Positions 18,367-27,353 are shown, counted from the stretch's first letter. The stretch is DNA of 35,503 nt from Microcaldota archaeon (GCA_021809925.1 JAJZJV010000005.1:1-35503); one strand, 5' to 3'. Numbers and translations: made by a program. The notes: generated by a model not told the origin, from the sequence alone.

Positions 18367-19839
18367 CTAGAAAATTTCGCCTATCTTCTTTCTGATCTGC
18401 TTTGTGGTATCACGGTCACGAATAGTCACAGTGTCATCTTCCAATGTCTGATAATCTATTGTGATGCAGGAAAGAACTCCTATCTCATCGGCTCTTGCAT
18501 ATCTCTTTCCTATGCCTCCTGTTTCAGAATAGTAGGAGCTAAGATTGCGCTCGTTTAGGAGAGAGTAGACCTCCCTGGCTTTATCCATGAGCTTTTCGTC
18601 TTTCTGCAATGGGAATATGGCAAAGTGGTATGGAGAGATGTTCTCGTTGAGCTTGAGATATGACCATCCTCTTTCGCTGCCGTCTACAGCAGAGTTGTGG
18701 AGTATTGCGAGAAGAAGCCTGTCTATTCCTATACTGGCTTCTGCGACGTGCGGCAATATCCTCTTTCCATCAAGAACAACTCCAAGCTCCTCGCCCGAGA
18801 GCTTTGCATGCTGCGATAAATCAAAGTCGGATCTTGAGGCATTGCCTGCAACCTCCATCCACCCATACTCAGTCTTTGCCTCCAGGTCTATGTTCCCCTG
18901 AGAATAGTGTGGAAGTTCTTCTTTCTCCACCTGCCTGAATCGATACGTCTCCTTTGACAGACCCATCTTGGCCATGAGCTTGTCTTCGAGATAGATCAAG
19001 AGAGCCAGATGCCTGTTTGGTATTATCCCCAAATCAAGCAGTTCGCCTATCCTGCGCTCCCTGGCCTCGTCGCTGTTGCTTTCCATGAATGTGATCTCTG
19101 CTTTTGCGAAGGTATCGAACCATATGCCATTGAATTCCTCCAGCTCTGCGCCGGGATCAAAGAAGAGCTCGGTCTCCATCTGGCCAAACTCCCTCATTCT
19201 GGATAGCTGCTGCCTTGGTGAGATCTCGTTTCTAAAGACTTTTCCTGCCTGAGAGATACATACAGGCAACCTGAGGCCATAAACCCTGAAAAGATTCTTG
19301 AAATCAACGAAGATGCCCTGGGCAGTCTCTGGGCGCAGATATCCATTCTCGCTGCTCCCGGGCCCGATCTGCGTCTTGAACATAAGATTAAAGCTTTCGA
19401 TCTTTGAAAGCTTGCTTCCACATTTAGGACATTTTACTCCTGACGAGGAAATCTCTTTCTCGAGTTCAGGTATCTTCATCCTCTTAACTGCAGAGAAAGC
19501 CTTCGTGTCTCCTTTCTTCTCATAAAACTCTTCGAGGAGTTTGTCTGCCCTATGGGAAGCCTTGCACACCGTGCAATCTATTATCGGGTCTGTAAATGTT
19601 GCCAGATGGCCGCTTGCTTTGAGCACTATCTCTGGCAATATGAGAGTTGTCTCAACTTCCAGAGCATTGAGCTCTCCAAGAAAGAACCTTCTCCAGGTAT
19701 TCTCTATATTCCTTCGTATCCTGAGACCTATAGGCCCATAATCATAAAATCCGCTTATCTCCTTGTATATGCCGAATGCCTGATAGTAGATACCTCTTCT
19801 TGATATTATGTCATTAGCTATCTTCTCACTCTTCTCCAA
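18367..19839 (-). CDS. glyS: Glycyl-tRNA synthetase
   Basis: 490 aa class II aaRS; FYDYGPIGLRIRRNIENTWRRFF, LRPETAQGIFVDFKNL, FRNEISPRQQLSRMREFGQMETELFFDP; TTG start 5 nt after GGTG. Confidence 0.97.
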   Translation of the reverse strand: MEKSEKIANDIISRRGIYYQAFGIYKEISGFYDYGPIGLRIRRNIENTWRRFFLGELNALEVETTLILPEIVLKASGHLATFTDPIIDCTVCKASHRADKLLEEFYEKKGDTKAFSAVKRMKIPELEKEISSSGVKCPKCGSKLSKIESFNLMFKTQIGPGSSENGYLRPETAQGIFVDFKNLFRVYGLRLPVCISQAGKVFRNEISPRQQLSRMREFGQMETELFFDPGAELEEFNGIWFDTFAKAEITFMESNSDEARERRIGELLDLGIIPNRHLALLIYLEDKLMAKMGLSKETYRFRQVEKEELPHYSQGNIDLEAKTEYGWMEVAGNASRSDFDLSQHAKLSGEELGVVLDGKRILPHVAEASIGIDRLLLAILHNSAVDGSERGWSYLKLNENISPYHFAIFPLQKDEKLMDKAREVYSLLNERNLSSYYSETGGIGKRYARADEIGVLSCITIDYQTLEDDTVTIRDRDTTKQIRKKIGEIF

Positions 19840-19933
19840 TGGAACACCTTGATCCTTCTTTATTCGATATAATTGCTTTACAAAGATATATAGAGTTTAA
19901 ATATAAGATAAATATCTGATAAATGGTGTTCTT

Positions 19934-20815
19934 TTGAAGGAAAGCATTGAAGAGAAGAGGGCAAGGCTTCTGGGCCTTGCAAAAGCAAGCCTGAGCGAGG
20001 CTTACTCTACCGAGGAGCATTCTCTCATACAAGCTATCAACGCTTACAATGAGACGGAAAAGATGAGAAACCTCATGCATGAAAGGCTTGAGGAATGGTA
20101 CAGTATATACTTTCCAGAAGCCAAGATTAGCAGCCCTTCAGTATATGCCAAGTTTATAATAGAATTTGGCAGAAACAAGAAAGAGGTTGAAGAAATTAAG
20201 CTTGAGGAGATATTTGGAGATAAGAAAGAGGAAATAAAGAGCATTATAGAAAGAAGCATTGGAAGAGAGCCCACAAGCGAGGAGTATGCTGCAGTGAGAA
20301 GGATAGCTGAGGAAGAGCTGAACCTGATAGAGCTTGAGAAGAGGCTTGATAATTATATCGAGAAGACAACCAAGAAGCTCATACCAAATATATCGTATTT
20401 AATAGATTACAAGATAGCTGCAGAGCTTCTGGCCAAATCTGGCTCACTCTCAAAGCTTGCGGTGATGCCTGCAAGCACAATCCAGCTTCTCGGAGCAGAG
20501 AAAGCGCTATTCAAGCACATAAAATTCGGAAGCAAACCCCCAAAATATGGTTACCTATTCAAGATAGCTCCAGTAACAAATGCTTCTCGTGATGATAGAG
20601 GGAGAGTTGCAAGATTATACGCTGCGAAGATCAGCATAGCTGCAAGAGCCGATGCCTTCACTAAGAATTTCATAGCTCCAAAGCTAAAAGAAGATATAGA
20701 TAAGGCGCTTGCGCGTGAAAGGAAGCATGGAAAAAAGAGAGAGTATCGGGCGAGCCCAAGGCAGGATCACGGTAGAGACAGGGGCAGAGAAGGGAGATTC
20801 AGAAATAGAAGATAA
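19934..20815 (+). CDS. Nop5/Nop56-like C/D box RNP protein
   Basis: 293 aa; ASTIQLLGAEKALFKHIKFGSKPPKYGYLFKIAPV Nop domain motif; basic Arg/Gly tail; TTG start 5 nt after GGTG. Confidence 0.95.
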   Translation: MKESIEEKRARLLGLAKASLSEAYSTEEHSLIQAINAYNETEKMRNLMHERLEEWYSIYFPEAKISSPSVYAKFIIEFGRNKKEVEEIKLEEIFGDKKEEIKSIIERSIGREPTSEEYAAVRRIAEEELNLIELEKRLDNYIEKTTKKLIPNISYLIDYKIAAELLAKSGSLSKLAVMPASTIQLLGAEKALFKHIKFGSKPPKYGYLFKIAPVTNASRDDRGRVARLYAAKISIAARADAFTKNFIAPKLKEDIDKALARERKHGKKREYRASPRQDHGRDRGREGRFRNRR

Positions 20816-20855
20816 ATGGATTTGGCTTTTCTGAAGCGATGGCCTTAATTATCTT

Positions 20856-21749
20856 CTATGGTGCAGAATAGCTGTACCACCAGGTATTATCAAATAACAC
20901 AGCCTTTGCAACCCCACCATTATTGTTTCCAGAATAGTCTGTTACGTTTCCGTTCAGGGGCCACCATCCAGATAGTGCTTGAAGGTTTGTTGGCCTGCCG
21001 CCTATCCCCTCACTGTACAATATAGCGATGTCATTTGAGGAAAGAGAGGTATTGTACATCTGTATGTTTGATAAGGAGCCATTCCACTCGCTGACAGAAC
21101 CATAAAGAGTGCCTATCTGCAGCGATGAGGGATTGCCAAAGCCTGAAGATGAGAAAGGCATCTCGTTGATGAGTTGGCCATTTACATAATAGTATGCATT
21201 TTGGCCATCATATGTAAGTGCCACGAAGTACCAGTTATTGAATAGCAATTTGAAAGAGGATGGAAGATTTCCAGGGCCTGTATTTGAGTAACCTATCTGG
21301 TATGTTAATTGCATCCCAGAATATTCTGCGCCGAAAGTGCTCTGGAACCTGAAGATGCTGAATGATGACATAGGTATTGCCCAATCAGAGACCTTAGTGC
21401 CTGTTGGCTCTACCCAGAAAGAGACAGTAAAGGAATTGTATGTACCGAAAAGGTCAGGCTGTGTCACGGTTGCAAAGCTTTGCCCCAGTCCAGTAGTGTG
21501 CATTACGAATTCAGGGAGCGCATCAATACATTCGCCTTCAAAGGTAATCAACGATGTTGTCTTGGGACCATATGGCCTGGAGACATGGCAGCTTCCAGGA
21601 GAGGCTTTTGGAGCCCAAAAGTTTGGATTGAATACCCCAAAATAAAATAAGATGGATAGTACTATTACTATGATAAGTATCGCCCAGCTGTAAGTCATCA
21701 GGTATTCCATTGCTGACTGCATCTTTATCTTTTTACCATAGCTGCCCAA
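20856..21749 (-). CDS. Class III signal peptide pilin-like protein with LamG/concanavalin A-like domain
   Basis: KKIKMQSAMEYLMTYSWAILIIVIVLSILFYFGVF signal; FTVSFWVEP...WYFVALTYDGQNAYYYVNGQLI...GSLSNIQMYNTSLSSNDIAILYSEG LamG signature; proposed TTG start at 21749. Confidence 0.88.
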   Translation of the reverse strand: MGSYGKKIKMQSAMEYLMTYSWAILIIVIVLSILFYFGVFNPNFWAPKASPGSCHVSRPYGPKTTSLITFEGECIDALPEFVMHTTGLGQSFATVTQPDLFGTYNSFTVSFWVEPTGTKVSDWAIPMSSFSIFRFQSTFGAEYSGMQLTYQIGYSNTGPGNLPSSFKLLFNNWYFVALTYDGQNAYYYVNGQLINEMPFSSSGFGNPSSLQIGTLYGSVSEWNGSLSNIQMYNTSLSSNDIAILYSEGIGGRPTNLQALSGWWPLNGNVTDYSGNNNGGVAKAVLFDNTWWYSYSAP

Positions 21750-21761
21750 GATAAACACCAT

Positions 21762-22913
21762 TCATCTCTTTGTCATTGAAATGTACTTAACATTGGTCTT
21801 TCCGGTATAATACTCGAGAGGCCTTATCAGCCTGTTGTTCTCCCAGTACTCAAGCATATGCGCGCACCATCCCGGAACCCTGCTTGCTGCGAAGAGAGGA
21901 GTGAATAAGCTTGAGGGTATGCCTATATGGGTGTACACGGGCCCTGAGAAGAAGTCGACATTGGGCCAGATCCCTTTTGCCTTTCCTAGCTTCTTGATCA
22001 TGAGCTTCTCGGCTTCAAGGGCTATTGCAGTGAGATTCTCCACTTCAGGAGAGGCGTGTTCCCTCAACTCTTCTAAATACCCTCTTATTATCCTTGCCCT
22101 TGGATCATACGCTTTGTAGACCCTGTGGCCAAATCCCATTATTCTCTGCTTGCCTGCAAGCGCATCGTTTATGTATTTGACAGTATTCTCAGGCTTCCCT
22201 ATGGCGCGCATCATCCTCAGCGCAGCTTCGTCGGCTCCACCATGCAGCGGACCTTTCAATGTGCCTATTCCAGAAGTTATCGCAGAGTATATGTCGGAAA
22301 GCGTTGCTCCAGTGACTATTGTGGAAAAGGTAGATGCATTCGAGCTGTGCTCTGCATGCAGCACGAACATGATGTCAAGCATTCGCCTCTCGGATTCTGA
22401 AGGCTTCTCACCATTAAGCATGTAAAGGAAATTTTCTACGTGGCCAAGTTTTTTCTCGGGACGTACGTACTCCTCTCCATCGCGCACTCTCCCTATTGCT
22501 GCGACTATACTTGAAATCTTAGAGATCAGGCGGATGCTCTTTCGCATGTTTGCTTCCTTAGAATTGTCCTTGACGTCAGGATCATAGATTGCGGAAAGAG
22601 AGACTGCGGTCCTTAGAACATCCATTGGCAGGCCTTTCCCCGCAGTGTCAGTTATGACCTGAAGCACTTCGGGATCCAGATCACGCTCCTTAACCAAAGC
22701 ATCCTTAAAAGAGAGGAACTCCTTCTCCTTTGGAAGATAACCGTTAAGAAGTAAAAAGCAGACTTCCTCGAAATCTGAGTGCTTTGCTAACTCTTCTATG
22801 GAATAGCCCCTGTAATAGAGCTTCCCTTCAATGCCATTGACAGAGCATATGCTCGTCTCAGCCATATAAATTCCTTCAAGGCCCAGATGTATCTCCGGCT
22901 TCTTAGTCCTCAT
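21762..22913 (-). CDS. gltA: Citrate synthase
   Basis: KLYYRGYSIEELAKHSDFEEVCFLLLNG, LHAEHSSNASTFSTIVTGATLSDIYSAITSGIGTLKGPLHGGADE, MGFGHRVYKAYDPRA; start at MRTKK (22913), 5 nt after GGTG, preferred over 22931. Confidence 0.96.
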   Translation of the reverse strand: MRTKKPEIHLGLEGIYMAETSICSVNGIEGKLYYRGYSIEELAKHSDFEEVCFLLLNGYLPKEKEFLSFKDALVKERDLDPEVLQVITDTAGKGLPMDVLRTAVSLSAIYDPDVKDNSKEANMRKSIRLISKISSIVAAIGRVRDGEEYVRPEKKLGHVENFLYMLNGEKPSESERRMLDIMFVLHAEHSSNASTFSTIVTGATLSDIYSAITSGIGTLKGPLHGGADEAALRMMRAIGKPENTVKYINDALAGKQRIMGFGHRVYKAYDPRARIIRGYLEELREHASPEVENLTAIALEAEKLMIKKLGKAKGIWPNVDFFSGPVYTHIGIPSSLFTPLFAASRVPGWCAHMLEYWENNRLIRPLEYYTGKTNVKYISMTKR

Positions 22914-22974
22914 ACCAACACCACACTGCAATGATATAAATAAACAGAAGGGTTTATTTTTCTATTCCAGGAAA

Positions 22975-23544
22975 TCATGTCGGAGCGGAAGAGGAGTACT
23001 TTGTAGCTATAGAAGCTACAAGGTTTGTTGCGTTGGAGTTTAACGAGGGTATTGTGTAATTGACCCAGACATATCCGAAAAAGGAGTTTCCCAGTATCGA
23101 GCCTGCTTTCTGGCTTCCGCCGCCGTAGCAGAAAACGCGGAAGACATGGCTGCTTCCGGTGAAGATCTCTACTCCGGAGCCGGGAGCATTTCCCTTAGGG
23201 TAAAATGCAGGGGAGTTCGTAGTGAATATATTGCCGAACGCAGGCTTGTTCCCAGTATTGTTGACCTGCGTTGAACAGGATACACCATTCACGATTATCT
23301 CGCTGCCTATCGCCTGCGAGAGCTGTATCTGCAGCGACCCAGACGTGTTAATGAAATAGAAGCCGCATGAGAATCCCGAGAAGGTGGTGCAGGACGAGGT
23401 AGTTACTGTCCGGTTAATTACAGACTCATTGTAGATTATTGCCAAGGCGACAAGTATTATGACGAGTGCAACACCATAGGATGAGAGATAGTCTATTGCA
23501 GCCTGCGCTTTTCTTGTATTTTTCTTGCTAGCCTTGAGAAACAA
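22975..23544 (-). CDS. Pilin-like protein with class III-type signal peptide
   Basis: 189 aa; KKNTRKAQAAIDYLSSYGVALVIILVALAIIYN followed by a low-complexity Ser/Thr/Asn extracellular region. Confidence 0.8.
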   Translation of the reverse strand: MFLKASKKNTRKAQAAIDYLSSYGVALVIILVALAIIYNESVINRTVTTSSCTTFSGFSCGFYFINTSGSLQIQLSQAIGSEIIVNGVSCSTQVNNTGNKPAFGNIFTTNSPAFYPKGNAPGSGVEIFTGSSHVFRVFCYGGGSQKAGSILGNSFFGYVWVNYTIPSLNSNATNLVASIATKYSSSAPT

Positions 23545-24159
23545 TTATTTCGCCTTCATCTCCATCTTAGCTTCAAAATCGGAGATATTATAGGTAAATT
23601 CATCGTTTGTCTTTATTAATCCTTTCTCTTTGAGATACTCTCTTGCGAGAAGATAATATATCAGGGCTAGAGACCTCCTTCCCTTGTTATTGCATGGAAT
23701 TACAAGATCAACAAACTTTATCCAGTTGTCTGTATCGCAAAGCGCTATCGTAGGGACGTTTGTCTTGCTTGCCTCCTTTACTGCCTGCCTCTCAGTCCTT
23801 GTATCGCTTATTAGTACTATCTCAGGTTCTGTGAAATCCTCTCTGTTTGGATTCGTAAATATTCCAGGCATGACCCTTCCTTGAAGAAGCTTTGCCTTTG
23901 TTATCTCTGTAAATTTCTGTGCTGCTGAGACTGCATATATTCTTGATGCTGTAACCGCTATCTCTTCAGGATTGTATTTTGAGAGGATCTTTGCTGCAAG
24001 CTTTATTCTCGTGTCTATCGTAGCGAGATCAAGCAGGTAAAGGCCGTCTTCCCTGACTTTGTATATGAATCTCTTCATTCCGGGAGTCTTGACCTTCGTC
24101 CCTATATGTATTCCTACTTCCAAATACTCTGACTGAGGTATCAACGTTTCGTTTTCCAC
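23545..24159 (-). CDS. rpsB: 30S ribosomal protein S2
   Basis: 204 aa; IGTKVKTPGMKRFIYKVREDGLYLLDLATIDTRI, GRVMPGIFTNP, PTIALCDTDNWIKFVDLVIPCNNKGRRSLALIYYLLAREYL. Confidence 0.97.
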   Translation of the reverse strand: MENETLIPQSEYLEVGIHIGTKVKTPGMKRFIYKVREDGLYLLDLATIDTRIKLAAKILSKYNPEEIAVTASRIYAVSAAQKFTEITKAKLLQGRVMPGIFTNPNREDFTEPEIVLISDTRTERQAVKEASKTNVPTIALCDTDNWIKFVDLVIPCNNKGRRSLALIYYLLAREYLKEKGLIKTNDEFTYNISDFEAKMEMKAK

Positions 24160-24176
24160 TTATACACCATTAAATA

Positions 24177-24274
24177 CGGGGTCGCCGAGATTTTCAGCTT
24201 TTTTGAATTCCCGTTAAAGACCTCGGGTCATGTGCTCCCTAAGCACAGAGCCTACCAGGCTAGCAGACGACCCC
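24177..24274 (-). tRNA. tRNA-Pro-like, anticodon read as AGG, with ~25-nt insertion in the T-loop
   Basis: Acceptor GGGGTCG/CGACCCC; D-region TAGCCTGGTA; anticodon stem-loop TGTGC-TTAGGGA-GCACA; T-stem CCGAG/CTCGG enclosing 32 nt; mature length 73 nt if 25 nt removed; lies between rpoN and rpsB. Confidence 0.75.
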
Positions 24275-24342
24275 GTGTTAAATATCTTTTGTGAGAGAAT
24301 TATTATATCTTGTTATAATGGCATCTCTCTCAAGTAAAATGC

Positions 24343-24543
24343 TTACTTTCTCCCATAATTGATGATATCATCTATGAGGTCAACGTGACTTATCAGCATT
24401 CTCCTGCAGCAGTATCTCTTTATCTTCATTTCGTCGAGCACCTTTGCTGGATCTTCTCCGTCAATGTTAACTCTCTTATTGTACTCTTCCCATTTGTCTG
24501 CTATCACTTGGCCACAAGAGAAACATCGTACTGGTATCATCAT
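24343..24543 (-). CDS. rpoN: DNA-directed RNA polymerase subunit N
   Basis: 66 aa; [20 protein letters not shown]...[22 protein letters not shown]. Confidence 0.97.
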   Translation of the reverse strand: MMIPVRCFSCGQVIADKWEEYNKRVNIDGEDPAKVLDEMKIKRYCCRRMLISHVDLIDDIINYGRK

Positions 24544-24575
24544 TTTATCATTCCATTCATAAGTTTATGATTCCA

Positions 24576-25121
24576 TCATCTGTAAGATTTCTGGAATCTC
24601 GCCCTTGCTTTAGGCCCTTTGAATTTCTTTGGCTCAACTCTTCTGTAGTCATCTGCAAGAAGAGATCTATCATACTGCAGATATGCGCTCTTTAATTCGC
24701 TTCCTTTTGATGCCTCAGTAAGAGCCTTTGCTATGGCAGACCTTGCAGCCTGAGCTTGGCCGCTGTTCCCTCCACCGCAAACATTAATATCAATGTCAAA
24801 TGTGCTTGCCAATTCTTTGGTTTCGTTTGAGAGTTTTACTGGCTCCAGCACCAACTCCCTTAGGGCTTTTGGCTTCATGAAGTCAACATTTATCCCATTT
24901 ACACGGATCTTTCCGCTGCCTGAAGTGAGCGTTGCCCTGGCGATGGCCTCTTTTCTTTTGCCTTTTGCAAGTATAATTATGCCCTTCTTTTTCTCAACAG
25001 CAGTTTTCTTTGACTTTGTACCGCTCTTTTTTGGAGGGGTTTTCTTTGCCTCTGCCTTGGGCTTTGCGAAGGTATTAAGTTCTTTTTCCAGATTTTCAAT
25101 GTTTTGAGTCTTATTTGCCAT
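24576..25121 (-). CDS. rpsI: 30S ribosomal protein S9 with lysine-rich N-terminal extension
   Basis: 181 aa; GKRKEAIARATLTSGSGKIRVNG, GGGNSGQAQAARSAIAKAL, KARARFQKSYR C-terminus; ~45 aa basic N-terminal extension. Confidence 0.96.
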   Translation of the reverse strand: MANKTQNIENLEKELNTFAKPKAEAKKTPPKKSGTKSKKTAVEKKKGIIILAKGKRKEAIARATLTSGSGKIRVNGINVDFMKPKALRELVLEPVKLSNETKELASTFDIDINVCGGGNSGQAQAARSAIAKALTEASKGSELKSAYLQYDRSLLADDYRRVEPKKFKGPKARARFQKSYR

Positions 25122-25128
25122 TTAACCA

Positions 25129-25557
25129 CTATTCTTTATAACCGAGCCTTGATGAGAGCTCTCCGATTGTTATGACTCTTTCGTAAATAGATATTGGATC
25201 TTTCACATCTATCTTATGCTCCTCGCTGCCTTTTAAGGCTGCTGGAGATCCCATATAAACAGTCAGTCTTTTGAGGGCATCTCTTCCTCTCGCCTGTTTC
25301 CTTGGCAACATTCCCCTTATGACCCTCTTCACGAAGAAGTCTGGCCTTCGGGATATGTGTGGAGAGTGCTCAGGATTTGCCTTGTCCCTTAAATTAAGCT
25401 TATGTTTGTATCTTTCTGTAATTTCTTCTGCATGGCCGCTGATAAGCATCTTCTCTGCATTTATTATAGTTACATTTTCTCCGCTGAGCAGCAATTTAGC
25501 TACCTGGGTTGCAGTCCTTCCCAATATCTTTCCTTCGCCATCTATGATCTTGCTCAT
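25129..25557 (-). CDS. rplM: 50S ribosomal protein L13
   Basis: 142 aa; IIDGEGKILGRTATQVAKLLLSGENVTIINAEK, RGMLPRKQARGRDALKRLTVYMGSP. Confidence 0.95.
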   Translation of the reverse strand: MSKIIDGEGKILGRTATQVAKLLLSGENVTIINAEKMLISGHAEEITERYKHKLNLRDKANPEHSPHISRRPDFFVKRVIRGMLPRKQARGRDALKRLTVYMGSPAALKGSEEHKIDVKDPISIYERVITIGELSSRLGYKE

Positions 25558-25568
25558 GCGAATACCCG

Positions 25569-25916
25569 TTATATTATAAGTTTTATATCTGGCTTTCCAA
25601 CCATCTCCTTTATGCTAACCATCTTGCACTTTGATTCTGCAAGTTTCTTGGCAGCTTCTGAAGAATAGTCAAGAGCGCTTATGTTGAAGCTCTTTGTCAC
25701 CTTTCCGACACCCAAGACCTTTCCTGGAACTATGATGTTGTCCGATGCGTTTGCATATTTATCCAGGCGATTCAGATTGATTGAGACTCTGCTTCGCTTT
25801 GGCTTTGCAGCAAACTTTGCTATCCTCTTAAAGAGCTTTCTCTTCTTCTCGCTTGATGCGCTGCCGAAGAGCTCTGCCCATTCAATTATTTTCTCATTTT
25901 CAATCTTTCTTGACAT
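25569..25916 (-). CDS. 50S ribosomal protein L18e
   Basis: MSRKIENEKI...RSRVSINLNRLDKYANASDNIIVPGKVLGVGKVTKSFNISALDYS; start at 25916, 5 nt after GGTG, preferred over 25952, which runs into the tRNA. Confidence 0.95.
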   Translation of the reverse strand: MSRKIENEKIIEWAELFGSASSEKKRKLFKRIAKFAAKPKRSRVSINLNRLDKYANASDNIIVPGKVLGVGKVTKSFNISALDYSSEAAKKLAESKCKMVSIKEMVGKPDIKLII

Positions 25917-25927
25917 TGTTTCACCAT

Positions 25928-26026
25928 TGCGGGGGGTGAGATTCGAACTCACGCAAGCACTAAAGCTACAGGAATTTTGAAAGATTCCTCAATCCTGCGC
26001 ATTTGACCAAGCTCTGCCACCCCCGC
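25928..26026 (-). tRNA. tRNA-Leu (GAG) with a 12-nt intron at position 37/38
   Basis: Acceptor GCGGGGG/CCCCCGC; T-arm GTGAG-TTCGAAT-CTCAC; long variable arm; anticodon stem CAGGA/TCCTG; bulge-helix-bulge: central helix TTGA/TCAA, intron AATCTTTCAAAA at 25975-25986. Confidence 0.9.
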
Positions 26027-26032
26027 TCTTTA

Positions 26033-26620
26033 TCATTTCTTCATTTCCTTCTGTAATTCTTTGATGCCATCGCTTATTATATTTAATGCTCTGCTAAGTA
26101 TCTCGGTGGGTGGCATCTGGCCAAATGATTCTATATAGAATTCAAAAGTATCATCACTCTTTGCCTTGTAGGATGCCATGCCTGCCTGGAACTTCGTGCT
26201 CTTGCTCGGAAGCCCGAGTACTGCTTTGCCGGTCACTTTAAGCTTCTGGCCCTCTGCAAGCTTTATTATTGGGATATTCTCGTTTGCAACCTTTACTTCT
26301 TTGTCAGTGCTCTTGAGATCTTTTGAATAAACGGTCTTTGGGCCTTCCGCCTCTAAAGAAAAGAGTATCTCTTCCTTCTCATCGTACTTTCTTGGCATGG
26401 AGAGGGGAATCATGCCTATTCTGTGTGCAACATACTCATCAAACATCGAACCGGAGTTCTCATAAAACGTCACGCTGTCTATTGCTATCGCTTTGACGTC
26501 GTTCAGTATTATCCTTCTCAGCGAATTTACGAAAGTGTGGCTGACTCCGCTCAGCTCAATTGTAAGTGAGGTTGGATTACTCTCTATAAGATGAAATTTC
26601 ATATGATCAACAGCTGTCAA
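26033..26620 (-). CDS. rpoD: DNA-directed RNA polymerase subunit D
   Basis: LTIELSGVSHTFVNSLRRIILNDVKAIAIDSVTFYENSG...YVAHRIGMIPL; start may be the internal ATG (MKFHLIES, 26602). Confidence 0.96.
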   Translation of the reverse strand: MTAVDHMKFHLIESNPTSLTIELSGVSHTFVNSLRRIILNDVKAIAIDSVTFYENSGSMFDEYVAHRIGMIPLSMPRKYDEKEEILFSLEAEGPKTVYSKDLKSTDKEVKVANENIPIIKLAEGQKLKVTGKAVLGLPSKSTKFQAGMASYKAKSDDTFEFYIESFGQMPPTEILSRALNIISDGIKELQKEMKK

Positions 26621-26742
26621 AAACAGGCAAATGCCATAAGATTGATTATTGATATGTTAGGGAATATATATAAATATTGCTTGGAATTTGTGAGATGTGA
26701 ATAAAGCCGCCTTTTATGTATTATAGATTTATGGCTGGAAAA

Positions 26743-26763
26743 CCCACGACTTTTAATCGTGGG
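26743..26763 (+). repeat. Left-side hairpin associated with an IS605/TnpB relic
   Basis: CCCACGA(26743-26749)-CTTTTAA-TCGTGGG(26757-26763), perfect 7 bp, followed by ATGA. Confidence 0.7.
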
Positions 26764-26816
26764 ATGAATGCGAATGCGGCAACTGAAGATGTATAAATAT
26801 TAACAGAGTAATAAAC

Positions 26817-27353
26817 ATGGTCATCATGAAAACTGCATATAAATACTATGAATATCCTTCAATAGAACAGAAGGAAATACTTAATCGGCAGATGTTTCTT
26901 GCGAAGGAAATCTACAACGTGCTCCTTGAAAAATCAAAGGCATACTACAAGGAAACAAGAAAGACGCTAACAGAATACAGGATGAATAATTGGCTCATGC
27001 AAATTAAGAAGGAAAAGCCAGAATTTACAGAACTGCACTCACAGGGTCTACAGGATATCTCAAAAAGAATATCGGATGCTTGCGTGCATTTCTTCAGAAG
27101 ATCCAGGGAAAAGAAGCATGGAAAGAAAATAAACGTTGGTTTCTCAAGGCATAAGATGCCACAGTCTGAGGGAACAGTCTACTGCCAGGAATGCGGAATA
27201 TCAAAGGGGAAGGATCCGGGTGCAAGCATAAACATACTCAAAAGAGCTACCTCTGGACAAAGGGAAATGCCTGCCAGTGGAGATATTATAAGACCTTCAG
27301 CAATGAATGCTGATCTCGTTGAACGAGGAACCATATATGGTGTTTCACAATGA
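26817..27353 (+). pseudogene. tnpB: TnpB (IS200/IS605 family) internal-deletion derivative
   Basis: 178 aa; N-terminal OrfB-type HTH region (MKTAYKYYEYPSIEQKEILNRQMFLAKEIYNVLL) joined directly to C-terminal zinc-ribbon/RuvC-III region (YCQECGISKGKDPGASINILKRATSGQREMPASGD); central RuvC-I/II region missing. Confidence 0.8.

Noticed and set aside
26817-27353. Intact transposase / active TnpB nuclease
   Set aside because: The central catalytic core is missing; only the N-terminal and zinc-ribbon/RuvC-III ends remain.
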